Assembly (NCBI GenBank): GCA_964017185.1
Contig: OZ024872.1
Coordinates: 60,691,817 to 60,755,816, forward strand
Source: Rugalucina vietnamica
Taxonomy: Eukaryota; Mollusca; Bivalvia; Lucinida; Lucinidae
Direction of reading: 5' to 3'
DNA: 64,000 nucleotides
Part shown: positions 19,423 to 31,695 of the stretch, piece by piece
Layout of the letters: each line of letters begins with the position of its first letter
Numbering within the stretch: position 1 is the first letter of the stretch
The notes under the pieces: generated by a model
Databases searched by the model: none
What the model was told of the DNA's origin: nothing
What the model saw: the letters and a program-made list of their open reading frames with translations, nothing else
Position numbers and translations under genes: made by a program

Positions 19423-22400
19423 AACAGCTGTTTATTCAGCTGTTAGTTGTTAATTCGAAGACAAGTCTAATTCACAGCTAGCTGTTTATTCAGCTGTTAG
19501 TTGTTAATTCGAAGAACATGGCGAATTCACAGCTAGCTGTTTATTCAGCTGTTAGTTGTTATATATTTCGAAGACATGGCGAATTCACAGCTAGCTGTTT
19601 ATTCAGCTGTTAGTTGTTAATTCAAAGAACATGGCGAATTCACAGCTAGCTGTATATTCAGCTGATAGTTGTTAATTCGAAGACATGGCGAATTCACAGC
19701 TAGCTGTTTATTCAGCTGTTAGTTGTTAATTCAAAGAACATGGCGAATTCACAGCTAGCTGTTTATTCAGCTGTTAGTTGTTAATTCGAAGACAAGTCGA
19801 ATTCACAGCTAGCTGTTTATTCAGCTGTTAGTTGTCAATTCGAAGACATGGCGAATTCACAGCTAGCTGTTTATTCAGCTGTTAGTTGTTAATTCGAAGA
19901 TAAGTCGAATTCACAGCTAGCTGTTTATTCAGCTGTTAGTTGATAATTCGAAGACAAGTCGAATTCACAGCTAGCTGTTTATTCAGCTGTTAGTTGGTAA
20001 TTTGAAGAACATGGCGAATTCACAGCTAGCTGTTTATTCAGCTGTTAGTTGTTAATACGAAGACATGGCGAATGCACAGCTAGCTGTTTATTCAGCTGTT
20101 AGTTGTTAATTCGAAGACATGGCGAATTCACAGCTAGCTGTTTATTCAGCTGTTAGTTGTTAATTCGAAGACAAGTCTAATTCACAGCTAGCTGTTTATT
20201 CAGCTGTTAGTTGTTAATTCGAAGAACATGGCGAATTCACAGCTAGCTGTTTATTCAGCTTGTTAGTTGTTATTTCGAAGACATGGTGAATTCACAGCTA
20301 GCTGTTTATTCAGCTGTTAGTTGTTAATTCAAAGAACATGGCGAATTCACAGCTAGCTGTATATTCAGCTGTTAGTTGTTAATTCGAAGACATGGCGAAT
20401 TCACAGCTAGCTGTTTATTCAGCTGTTAGTTGTTAATTCAAAGAACATGGCGAATTCACAGCTAGCTGTTTATTCAGCTGTTAGTTGTTAATTCGAAGAC
20501 ATGGCGAATTCAAAGCTAGCTGTTTATTCAGCTGTTAGTTGTTAATTCGAAGGTAAGTCGAATTCACAGCTAGCTGTTTATTCAGCTGTTAGTTGTTAAT
20601 TCGAAGACAAGTCGAATTCACAGCTAGTTGTTTATTCAGCTGTTAGTTGGTAATTTGAAGAACATGGCGAATTCACAGCTAGCTGTTTATTCAGCTGTTA
20701 GTTGTTAATACGAAGACATGGCGAATGCACAGCTAGCTGTTTATTCAGCTGTAAGTTGTTAATTCGAAGACATGGCGAAATCACAGCTAGCTGTTTATTC
20801 AGCTGTTAGTTGTTAATTCGAAGACAAGTCTAATTCACAGCTAGCTGTTTATTCAGCTGTTAGTTGTTAATTCGAAGAACATGGCGAATTCACAGCTAGC
20901 TGTTTATTCAGCTGTTAGTTGTTATATATTTCGAAGACATGGCGAATTCACAGCTAGCTGTTTATTCAGCTGTTAGTTGTTAATTCAAAGAACATGGCGA
21001 ATTCACAGCTAGCTGTATATTCAGCTGATAGTTGTTAATTCGAAGACATGGCGAATTCACAGCTAGCTGTTTATTCAGCTGTTAGTTGTTAATTCAAAGA
21101 ACATGGCGAATTCACAGCTAGCTGTTTATTCAGCTGTTAGTTGTTAATTCGAAGACAAGTCGAATTCACAGCTAGCTGTTTATTCAGCTGTTAGTTGTCA
21201 ATTCGAAGACATGGCGAATTCACAGCTAGCTGTTTATTCAGCTGTTAGTTGTTAATTCGAAGATAAGTCGAATTCACAGCTAGCTATTTATTCAGCTGTT
21301 AGTTGATAATTCGAAGACAAGTCGAATTCACAGCTAGCTGTTTATTCAGCTGTTAGTTGGTAATTTGAAGAACATGGCGAATTCACAGCTAGCTGTTTAT
21401 TCAGCTGTTAGTTGTTAATACGAAGACATGGCGAATGCACAGCTAGCTGTTTATTCAGCTGTTAGTTGTTAATTCGAAGACATGGCGAATTCACAGCTAG
21501 CTGTTTATTCAGCTGTTAGTTGTTAATTCGAAGACAAGTCTAATTCACAGCTAGCTGTTTATTCAGCTGTTAGTTGTTAATTCGAAGAACATGGCGAATT
21601 CACAGCTAGCTGTTTATTCAGCTTGTTAGTTGTTATTTCGAAGACATGGTGAATTCACAGCTAGCTGTTTATTCAGCTGTTAGTTGTTAATTCAAAGAAC
21701 ATGGCGAATTCACAGCTAGCTGTATATTCAGCTGTTAGTTGTTAATTCGAAGACATGGCGAATTCACAGCTAGCTGTTTATTCAGCTGTTAGTTGTTAAT
21801 TCAAAGAACATGGCGAATTCACAGCTAGCTGTTTATTCAGCTGTTAGTTGTTAATTCGAAGACATGGCGAATTCAAAGCTAGCTGTTTATTCAGCTGTTA
21901 GTTGTTAATTCGAAGGTAAGTCGAATTCACAGCTAGCTGTTTATTCAGCTGTTAGTTGTTAATTCGAAGACAAGTCGAATTCACAGCTAGTTGTTTATTC
22001 AGCTGTTAGTTGGTAATTTGAAGAACATGGCGAATTCACAGCTAGCTGTTTATTCAGCTGTTAGTTGTTAATACGAAGACATGGCGAATGCACAGCTAGC
22101 TGTTTATTCAGCTGTAAGTTGTTAATTCGAAGACATGGCGAATTCACAGCTAGCTGTTTATTCAGCTGTTAGTTGTTAATTCGAAGACAAGTCTAATTCA
22201 CAGCTAGCTGTTTATTCAGCTGTTAGTTGTTAATTCGAAGAACATGGCGAATTCACAGCTAGCTGTTTATTCAGCTGTTAGTTGTTATTTCGAAGACATG
22301 GCGAATTCACAGCTAGCTGTTTATTCAGCTGTTAGTTGTTAATTCAAAGAACATGGCGAATTCACAGCTAGCTGTATATTCAGCTGTTAGTTGTTAATTC

Positions 22401-25400
22401 GAAGACATGGCGAATTCACAGCTAGCTGTTTATTCAGCTGTTAGTTGTTAATTCAAAGAACATGGCGAATTCACAGCTAGCTGTTTATTCAGCTGTTAGT
22501 TGTTAATTCGAAGACATGGCGAATTCACAGCTAGCTGTTTATTCAGCTGTTAGTTGTTAATTCAAAGAACATGGCGAATTCACAGCTAGCTGTTTATTCA
22601 GCTGTTAGTTGATAATTCGAAGACAAGTCGAATTCACAGCTAGCTGTTTATTCAGCTGTTAGTTGGTAATTTGAAGAACATGGCGAATTCACAGCTAGCT
22701 GTTTATTCAGCTGTTAGTTGTTATTTCGAAGACATGGCGAATGCACAGCTAGCTGTTTATTCAGCTGTTAGTTGTTAATTCGAAGACATGGCGAATTCAC
22801 AGCTAGCTGTTTATTCAGCTGTTAGTTGTTAATTCGAAGACAAGTCTAATTCACAGCTAGCTGTTTATTCAGCTGTTAGTTGTTAATTCGAAGAACATGG
22901 CGAATTCACAGCTAGCTGTTTATTCAGCTGTTAGTTGTTATTTCGAAGACATGGTGAATTCACAGCTAGCTGTTTATTCAGCTGTTAGTTGTTAATTCAA
23001 AGAACATGGCGAATTCACAGCTAGCTGTATATTCAGCTGTTAGTTGTTAATTCGAAGACATGGCGAATTCACAGCTAGCTGTTTATTCAGCTGCTAGTTG
23101 TTAATTCAAAGAACATGGCGAATTCACAGCTAGCTGTTTATTCAGCTGTTAGTTGTTAATTCGAAGACATGGCGAATTCAAAGCTAGCTGTTTATTCAGC
23201 TGTTAGTTGTTAATTCGAAGGTAAGTCGAATTCACAGCTAGCTGTTTATTCAGCTGTTAGTTGTTAATTCGAAGACAAGTCGAATTCACAGCTGGTTGTT
23301 TATTCAGCTGTTAGTTGGTAATTTGAAGAACATGGCGAATTCACAGCTAGCTGTTTATTCAGCTGTTAGTTGTTAATACGAAGACATGGCGAATTCACAG
23401 CTAGCTGTTTATTCAGCTGTTAGTTGTTAATTCGAAGACAAGTCTAATTCACAGCTAGCTGTTTATTCAGCTGTTAGTTGTTAATTCGAAGAACATGGCG
23501 AATTCACAGCTAGCTGTTTATTCAGCTGTTAGTTGTTATTTCGAAGACATGGCGAATTCACAGCTAGCTGTTTATTCAGCTGTTAGTTGTTAATTCAAAG
23601 AACATGGCGAATTCACAGCTAGCTGTATATTCAGCTGTTAGTTGTTAATTCGAATACATGGCGAATTCACAGCTAGCTGTTTATTCAGCTGTTAGTTGTT
23701 AATTCAAAGAACATGGCGAATTCACAGCTAGCTGTTTATTCAGCTGTTAGTTGTTAATTCGAAGACATGGCGAATTCACAGCTAGCTGTTTATTCAGCTG
23801 TTAGTTGTTAATTCGAAGATAAGTCGAATTAACAGCTAGCTGTTTATTCAGCTGTTAGTTGATAATTCGAAGACAAGTCGAATTCACAGCTAGCTGTTTA
23901 TTCAGCTGTTAGTTGGTAATTTGAAGAACATGGCGAATTCACAGCTAGCTGTTTATTCAGCTGTTAGTTCTTAATACGAAGACATGGCGAATGCACAGCT
24001 AGCTGTTTATTCAGCTGTTAGTTGTTAATTCGAAGACATGGCGAATTCACAGCTAGCTGTTTATTCAGCTGTTAGTTGTTAATTCGAAGACAAGTCTAAT
24101 TCACAGCTAGCTGTTTATTAAGCTGTTAGTTGTTAATTCGAAGAACATGGCGAATTCACAGCTAGCTGTTTATTCAGCTGTTAGTTGTTATTTCGAAGAC
24201 ATGGTGAATTCACAGCTAGCTGTTTATTCAGCTGTTAGTTGTTAATTCAAAGAACATGGCGAATTCACAGCTAGCTGTATATTCAGCTGTTAGTTGTTAA
24301 TTCGAAGACATGGCGAATTCACAGCTAGCTGTTTATTCAGCTGTTAGTTGTTAATTCAAAGAACATGGCGAATTCACAGCTAGCTGTTTATTCAGCTGTT
24401 AGCTGTTAATTCGAAGACATGGCGAATTCAAAGCTAGCTGTTTATTCAGCTGTTAGTTGTTAATTCGAAGGTAAGTCGAATTCACAGCTAGCTGTTTATT
24501 CAGCTGTTAGTTGTTAATTCGAAGACAAGTCGAATTCACAGCTAGTTGTTTATTCAGCTGTTAGTTGGTAATTTGAAGAACATGGCGAATTCACAGCTAG
24601 CTGTTTATTCAGCTGTTAGTTGTTAATACGAAGACATGGCGAATGCACAGCTAGCTGTTTATTCAGCTGTTAGTTGTTAATTCGAAGACATGGCGAATTC
24701 ACAGCTAGCTGTTTATTCAGCTGTTAGTTGTTAATTCGAAGACAAGTCTAATTCACAGCTAGCTGTTTATTCAGCTGTTAGTTGTTAATTCGAAGAACAT
24801 GGCGAATTCACAGCTAGCTGTTTATTCAGCTGTTAGTTGTTAATTCAAAGAACATGGCGAATTCACAGCTAGCTGTTTATTCAGCTGTTAGTTGTTAATT
24901 CGAAGACATGGCGAATTCACAACTAGCTGTTTATTCAGCTGTTAGTTGTTAATTCGAAGACAAGTCGAATTCACAGCTAGCTGTTTATTCAGCTGTTAGT
25001 TGTTAATTCGAAGACAAGTCGAATTCACAGCTAGCTGTTTATTCAGCTGTTAGTTGTTAATTCAAAGAACATGGCGAATTCACAGCTAGCTGTTTATTCA
25101 GCTGTTAGTTGTTAATTCAAAGAACATGGCGAATTCACAGCTAGCTATTTATTCAGCTGTTAGTTGTTAATTCGAAGACATGGCGAATTCACAGCTAGCT
25201 GTTTATTCAGCTGTTAGTTGTTAATTCGAAGACATGGCGAATTCACAGCTAGCTGTTTATTCAGCTGTTAGCTGTTAATTCAAAGAACATGTCGAATTCA
25301 CAGCTAGCTGTTTATTCAGCTGTTAGTTGTTAATTCGAAGAACATGGCGAATTCACAGCTAGCCGTTTATTCAGTTGTTAGTTGTTAATTCGAAGACATG

Positions 25401-26318
25401 TCGAATTCACAGCTAGCTGTTTATTCAGCTGTTAGTTGTTAATTCGAAGATAAGTCGAATTCACAGCTAGCTGTTTATTCATCTGTTAGTTGTTAATTCA
25501 AAGAACATGGCGAATTCACAGCTAGCTGTTTATTCAGCTGTTAGTTGTTAATTCGAAGACAGGTCTAATTCACAGCTAGCTGTTTATTCAGCTGTTAGTT
25601 GTTAATTCGAAGAACATGGCGAATTCACAGCTAGCTGTTTATTCAGCTGTTAGTTGTTATTTCGAAGACATGGCGAATTCACAGCTAGCTGTTTATTCAG
25701 CTGTTAGTTGTTGATTCAAAGAACATGGCGAATTCACAGCTAGCTGTATATTCAGCTGTTAGTTGTTAATTCGAAGACATGGCGAATTCACAGCTAGCTG
25801 TTTATTCAGCTGTTAGTTGTTAATTCAAAGAACATGGCGAATTCACAGCTAGCTGTTTATTCAGCTGTTAGTTGTTAATTCGAAGACATGGCGAATTCAC
25901 AGCTAGCTGTTTATTCAGCTGTTAGTTGTTAATTCGAAGATAAGTCGAATTCACAGCTAGCTGTTTATTCAGCTGTTAGTTGTTAATTCGAAGACAAGTC
26001 GAATTCACAGCTAGCTGTTTATTCAGCTGTTAGTTGTTAATTCAAAGAACATGGCGAATTCACAGCTAGCTGTTTATTCAGCTGTTAGTTGTTAATTCGA
26101 AGACAAGTCGAATACACAGCTAGCTGTTTATTCAGCTGTTAGTTGTTAATTCGAAGATAAGTCGAATTCACAGCTAGCTGTTTATTCAGCTGTTAGTTGT
26201 TAATTCGAAGACAAGTCGAATTCACAGCTAGCTGTTTATTCAGCTGTTAGTAGTTAATTCAAAGAACATGGCGAATTCACAGCTAGCTGTTTATTCAGCT
26301 GTTAGTTGTTAATTCGAA
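19419..26318. repeat. 54-bp satellite array with 1363-bp higher-order repeat
   Basis: About 125-130 head-to-tail monomers of 54-55 bp. The monomer core is GAATTCACAGCTAGCTG, then TTTATTCAGCTGTTAGTTG, then TTAATTCGAAGA(A)CATGG. Marker variants recur at exactly 1363 bp: TTATATATTTCG at 19559 and 20922, GCTGATAGTTG at 19661 and 21024, GCTTGTTAG at 20258 and 21621, CAGCTAGTTG at 20621 and 21984. Later copies of the last marker are at 23289 and 24539, so the period shortens to about 1305 and 1250 bp by loss of monomers. Each monomer has the palindrome ACAGCTAGCTGT, a CAGCTG E-box, GAATTC and often TTCGAA. No long ORF exists. The array lies upstream of the canonical calmodulin promoter and within the long intron predicted between exon C and exon 2. 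Confidence 0.97.
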
Positions 26319-26713
26319 TTTTCCATTGAAAAGCCTATGTAACCAAAATTGACCTTGCCGTGAAATAGGTCAAGGTCAACCCAAGGTCATGATTTATATA
26401 AACTATGATGGGCCAAAGTCCCCAATGCTACATACCAAGTTTCGTTGAAATCGGTCTACTGATTCCAGAGAAGAAGATTTTTTTATGGTTTTTACCATAC
26501 ATGGGCATGGTGGCCATCTTTGTCATGTGACCTGGATGATTTATATAATCTTTCGTTCCCCCTTCCTAAGGATGTTCCACATGAAGTTTGGCTTTGATTG
26601 GCCAAGCGGTTTCAGAGGAGAAGATCTTTGAAATTGTTGAAGGACGACGGACGGACGACGGATGCCTCCCTATCCTATAAGCTCACCTGTGAGCCTTTGG
26701 CTCAGGTGAGCTA
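26319..26713 (+). mobile_element. Pearl-like element, 5'-truncated, fused to the satellite
   Basis: The last satellite monomer runs through TTAATTCGAA straight into TTTTCCATTGAAAAGCC, which is mid-core sequence of the pearl-like family. One core unit follows (GACCTTGCCGTGAAATAGG), then an ACGG-type tail near 26645 and the terminal hairpin GCTCACCTGTGAGCC / GGCTCAGGTGAGC. The left end of the element is replaced by the satellite. Confidence 0.85.
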
Positions 26714-26864
26714 AAAATTAAAATAGGCGAAAGTACCTACCTTTGTTTATGATATTTTGACGAGGTCACTACCGCGACTGTTCCCGGATGTGGCGAGGGA
26801 ACAAATTCACGTTGACGCGATTTCGCGGTAGTTCCCCTGATGCCCACCCGTGCTTTATGTGTGA

Positions 26865-27335
26865 AAACATATTAATGCGTGTCTTTTAACGTAAGACGGT
26901 TTTAGTGGACAATTTTGTAATGTTTTAAAATCAAATTTTGTTGATTTTTTGATGCTATGTGTGACCTAGTGCACGATATGGAGGCTATAATTCGCCATCA
27001 ATGGCTGCTCACTATGGAAGCGTATAGGTACCCCCCACCTAATATTTATTTCTCGGGATACTAAAACGTATAAAAGCAGCACGTGGAAATCTTTCCTGAA
27101 ATACGAATGATCAGAAATACGAGTGATGTACGTGAAACTGCAAATTGCAGTTTAACGGGCGTCACTCATATTTCAGGAATATATTTCCACGTGCTGTTAG
27201 CAGTTAACTTAGGCCATTGATAGCCTTCACATCGTAGCATTTACAAATCAACAAAATCTAATTAAAAATCGAAAGCAAATTGTCCTGTAAAACTGTCTTA
27301 CGTGTGAAATTGTTTCGGATCAAGTTGATGCATTG
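26865..27335. mobile_element. Foldback element, arms about 230 bases
   Basis: The centre is AAACTGCAAATTGCAGTTT near 27133-27151. Outward, AGCACGTGGAAAT mirrors ATTTCCACGTGCT, CAATGGC mirrors GCCATTG, GATGCTATGTGTG mirrors CACATCGTAGC, and TAAGACGGTTTTAGT mirrors ACTGTCTTACG. Arms are diverged. A fragment recurs near 33235-33300 (AGCCTCCACATCGTG). It lies 250 bases downstream of predicted exon C. Confidence 0.78.
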
Positions 27336-27587
27336 TGAAATCACCAAAACATTTAACTTTATTACACATTTCCTTTTCCCCTTTAGAAGGAGGCTCCACG
27401 TTAAATTATGTCTCGACAGGCCAGTCAGTTTTATAATTTAGATGTTTAAGAATAAAAGAGACCAGCGACGGACTTCATTGACTCAGATGAGCTAAAAGTC
27501 AATTAGCCAAACATTTTAAAGTAAATTCAGATCATTTTTTTTTAACTTCAACAGTTCTATTGTATTTGACATCACCGATGTTCTTAC

Positions 27588-27650
27588 CATTTCTCCTGGC
27601 GGAGTGCCCTCCTTACTGTCTCTGTTGTACTCATTTATGTCTTCTGTGCC
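27588..27650 (-). CDS. Predicted upstream exon C, in frame with calmodulin exon 2
   Basis: A 63-nt exon with acceptor CCTTTCCTCAG and donor GTAAGA. Only one frame is open; it encodes 21 residues beginning GTEDINEYNRDSKEG and ending PPGEM. Both ends are phase 0. The last codon is ATG directly before the donor, as in calmodulin exon 1. Spliced to 18394 it gives GEM followed by ADQLTEEQIA, so the calmodulin start Met is reproduced and the frame continues. No other same-strand coding exon was recognised between here and calmodulin. It could instead belong to an unrelated gene; no homology was recognised. Confidence 0.6.
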
Positions 27651-29154
27651 CTGAGGAAAGGAATTCAAAATATCAACTTTAGTTTTCGAGACATAAGAGA
27701 AGAAAATAATGTTCTGTTTAAAACGAGGGCTTGTACTGTTTGGATGGAGAGAAGAGGAGCATTTCTGACGTTGATAGGGAATTTGCATGTAATGGTCACG
27801 AAAATATCTTGAACAAAATGAAATGTCTAGTCAAATCGTATAATCGTTTAAGAAGGTACTGGACTTTATTCACGCAAATTTTATTGGGTAAAATCCTAAA
27901 TAGGTAGTTTGCAAGAGCGGGACAAATTAATTTGGCGAAATCAGAGAGTTCTATGCTCCGCTCCCCGAGAGTAAAATGGACATTGACTACGCCATTCATT
28001 ACAGAAAAAAATGAAGTTTATCTTATCACTGGAATTAATTTTCTAAACGTGTACCGTTTTATGATATTCAGTCGGTGAACAGTTCATTTTGGAGAATAAA
28101 ATTGCGAATTTCTGAAATTCTTATTTGCCTCAAAATACCCATATCTCATAGATATTTTCTTATAAAACCCATGCCTAAAATGTTGCCATCATTGTGTTCT
28201 TATTCATCCAAACAAAATGTTTTAGTTTTGGGGAAAATCATGTTTTATTACAAAAATTGTGATTTTTTTAAATTCACCTCAAAAGGATTTCTGTATAAAA
28301 ATTATGCAATCGCTTTTCATAATCGTATAATAATGCTTTTCATTTCATTTGAAATTGCATGTGTATCGAGTTCCAATGAAGCTGGGTACCAGAAGTTAAC
28401 TATGGTAATATTTTCAGAGATATATGGCATTATGAGGGCGTGACTGTTTTTCTAAGAGTAAATGAGGCGTCAAAAGTGTGCTTGAGACATAAAATGTTTT
28501 TTTAAAAGCAATATATATATATGTGTGTTTTCAAGATTGACAATGTGTTTTCCGGAGTTTAATTTTGGGGTAAATGATGCCTTTTTAGCAGAACATCGCG
28601 AATTATTGCAAACCATCATATAAAGTTTTCTGAATATACAACATACGCTATTGTTGGTATAAGAATTTTTTTGTGGGTGCACCCTATTCTTTAGAATGAA
28701 ACTGGGGTTGGGGGTGGAAACGATGTAATTTTACATCATGCAAATGTGTTCATGGTTGAGGACAATATTTTATGGCATTAAGGTGGTCCCTCTGACCACA
28801 CTGACAGCCATTAGAATTGGTTTCAGTGATGCAAGGTGGCAATGGCTATATTTTTTTACCTTGTTTTTCCTCGATTTTCGACAATTTTATTAATATTCAT
28901 GAATATGCAAATACGATAATCTTCATTTAGTCCCATGACATCGATAAATGTCATATGATATAACTTGTACAATAAGAAAGTGTCACAATGAAAGTTTGGA
29001 CCTGAAATAAGTTTATGATTTTTGTAGTTTTTAATGTTTTCATTTAGATTCATGAAAAAAACTAAAATTATTTACCATAGAAAAGAATAATGTCTAAGCT
29101 TTAAGATGAGACTAACTTCATTGGTCGAGGATAAGTAACAGTGGAGATACAACC

Positions 29155-29580
29155 ATTGTTGTATGTATACCCCCATGCCCAAGAATCTCGTTAACAGTTC
29201 TCATAGAAACTATGCATTTGTTTTCATAGTGCAAAAGAGTTTGTCTTTGAGGACAAAAATTCTTTGCATTTCTGGGATCCCAATGAACGATTTGGCACCC
29301 ATGAAAATTGTCGTGGGATGCAAGGTAGGTCAAATTAGCTCCCGGGTTATAACCTCTAGCCACACTGGCACCGGGGCATAGACCCTAGGACCCGATACAA
29401 TGGAAATCCTACAGGGCACACATGGTCCAGGTATGAATGTTCTCTGGTCAGTGGCTATCAAGTTATGGACTTCTAAAAACTTTAACACAAGCCAGTGTTA
29501 CGCGCATGGGAACGGGAACGCGCATGCGCATGGGAACACGGACGACCGAGCTCTGCACTTTTTGCAGTTGAGCTAAAAAC
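29155..29580 (+). mobile_element. Helitron-like fragment inside the large inverted repeat
   Basis: TGTATACCCCCATGCCCAAG at the left and CGAGCTCTGCACTTTTTGCAG then TTGAGCTAAAA at the right. The middle TCAGTGGCTATCAAGTTATG resembles the 1619-2899 family. Weakly defined. Confidence 0.45.
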
Positions 29581-30071
29581 TAAGTAGCTTGAATGAGTCT
29601 TTTGATTTAGTATTAAATTTTTGCTGGAAAGCAATCTTATATGCAAATAACTTTATATGGTGGTTTGCAATAGTTCGCGATTTTCTGCTAAAAAGTCAAC
29701 ATTTATTCCAAAATTGAACTCAAGAAAACATATTGTCAATCTTTTAAATATCTGTACAACTATTTTAGTTGCTAATAACAAACTTTTATGTTTCAAAAAC
29801 ACTTTTGACGCCTCATTTCTGCCTAGAAAAACAGTCATGATTTCGAATGCCATATATTTCTGAAAATACACACCCATTGTTAATTTCTGGAACCCAGCTT
29901 CACTGGAACTTGATGCAAATGCAATTTCAAATAAATTGAAAAGCCCGAATAATGATGTCTGTGAATACTATACGATTTTACTGGAAAGCGATTGTATAAT
30001 TTTCATAACGTGAGAAAACTTTTTAAGGTGAATTTCGAAAAATCGCGAATTTTGTCATAAAAAGCACGATT

Positions 30072-30084
30072 CCCCCCCCCCCCC

Positions 30085-30131
<47 letters not shown>
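30072..30131. repeat. C-run followed by A-run
   Basis: About 14 C followed by about 45 A, in the right arm of the 3-kb inverted repeat and absent from the left arm, so it arose after the arms formed. Confidence 0.9.
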
Positions 30132-30134
<3 letters not shown>

Positions 30135-30304
30135 AAACGTTTGACTTGACAAAACCACATTGAAAACTAAAATCACAATAATGTCAATATTTTAGCGTAG
30201 GTTTGATAAGAAAATATCTACGGGGCATTGGCAGTTTGAGACAAATAGAAATTTCAGTCATTTGTAATTTTATTCTCAAAGATGAACTTTTCACCAAAAT
30301 ATCA

Positions 30305-30846
30305 AACCAGAGGACCATTGGTCCTGTAAGCGCTCACCTGAAATCTAGTAGTTGGCATTTTTTTTATTTTTGACTATTCTGGATCATTAATATTCTGTCC
30401 TACTGCTCATTTTCTGCAAGATTTTTCCTTTAAATGACAATTTAACAATTTTCCCCATTCAAAGCATAAGCGACCTATGTTGACCTTGCCGTAAAATAGG
30501 TCAAGGTCATCACAGGGTCATAATTTATATACCCAATGTAGTACTTGAGTCATCAATGTTTCGTGCCAAGTTTCATTGAAATCGTTCCAGTGGTTCCGGA
30601 GAAGAAGATTTTTGAAGGGTTTTATCATATATGGGCATGGCGGCCATCTTGGTCATGTGACCTGGATTATTTATATACACTTTGGTTCCCCCTTCCATTA
30701 GATGATTCATATAAAATTTGGTTCGTCAAGCGGTTTCAGAGAAGAAGATCTTTGAAATTGTGAACCGACGGACGGACGACGGACGGACGCCGGATGCCTG
30801 CCTATCCTATAAGCTCACCTTGTGAGCCTAACGGCTCAGGTGAGCT
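30305..30846 (+). mobile_element. Pearl-like element, single core, complete, with inferable empty site
   Basis: Left end ACCAGAGGACCATTGGTCC and GCTCACCTGA, one core unit, ACGG tail (30767-30790), right hairpin GCTCACCTTGTGAGCC / GGCTCAGGTGAGC. The other arm of the inverted repeat keeps the uninterrupted site ATCATAAAAC (near 28065), indicating insertion between A and T, as Helitrons do. Confidence 0.88.
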
Positions 30847-31554
30847 AAAACCCGTACCCGTTTAGAAAATTAATTCCAGTGATACGATAAACTTCAATGT
30901 TTTCTGTAATCAATACTGTTTTCAGATTCCATTTTACTCTCGAGGAGCATAGAATCGAAACTTGACTAAGCGACTTATCTTGGATTTTTCCTCTAGTAAA
31001 ATATATTCTCCGGCCCCCGCCGGCGAACAGGCTTCAATTACTGACTGTTTTGATCTCTGCAGGTGCTAAAGCACTGATCACAATGATCCACAATCTGACA
31101 ATGGGCTTAGGATAGCTAGAAAACACTTCACGCCCAGTTAAGGTTTACTTTTACTGGGACAATTACGGGTACTATTAGTGGATAACAAGACCATGAGAAG
31201 TCACTGAAAAGTTAAGCTCCGAACAAAATTTAATCAACTCTTAAGTCATCTTCCAACAATCTTTCTGTGCAAGTTTGGATAAAATCCATTCATTTATGCA
31301 GAAGATATCGTGTCGGAAAAGCTAATTTGACAGTTTTCATGGGCTGGTGACCTTGAAAAATAGGTCTAGGTCATCAAAATCCAATCAACTCCTCCCCTAT
31401 CTAAGACGGCCATGGTATTTCCCATAGAAAGAAACTTCATGTCACAAGGTAACTACCCTTCACTTACTTTACGGTTGGGGAACATAGTTTTCCTTAGAAA
31501 ACACTGTTTTAATTGTAGAAAATAGTGATCGATGAGTCAATCAGTTTCAAACAA

Positions 31555-31695
31555 CATTACGAAAAATTGCCCATGCAATATACAGAGATTTTTTAAGTTT
31601 AAAAAATCGAAACTTTTCAGCTGAAAATTTGTGATATTTTTCTTATTTTTGCTCAAAACATAGATAGAACGAGTACGCACAATCGCTACCTCAAT
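31555..31695. mobile_element. MITE, CATTACGAAAACTTGCCCATG family, partial copy c
   Basis: Only the left half (CATTACGAAAAATTGCCCATG, then TTTTTGCTCAAAACATAGAT) is present. Confidence 0.7.

Larger units (their letters stand above)
27945..30990. repeat. 3-kb imperfect inverted repeat
   Basis: The left arm 27945-28690 matches the right arm 29640-30303 plus 30848-30990 in reverse. Examples: AATTAATTTTCTAAACG (28032) against CGTTTAGAAAATTAATT (30857); TTTTTAGCAGAACATCGCG (28583) against CGCGATTTTCTGCTAAAAAG (29675). The right arm is interrupted by a pearl-like element. The central 900 bases contain a Helitron-like tandem family piece. It lies in the predicted intron between exons B and C. ORFs in the arms are antisense mirrors, not genes. 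Confidence 0.88.

Noticed and set aside
19419-26318. Regularly spaced repeats as a CRISPR array
   Set aside because: The whole 54-bp unit repeats with point variants and there are no unique spacers; the DNA is animal. It is a satellite.
28075-28443. 122-codon ORF in the large inverted repeat
   Set aside because: The mirror arm is not open in the matching frame and the product is not recognisable; it is likely chance.
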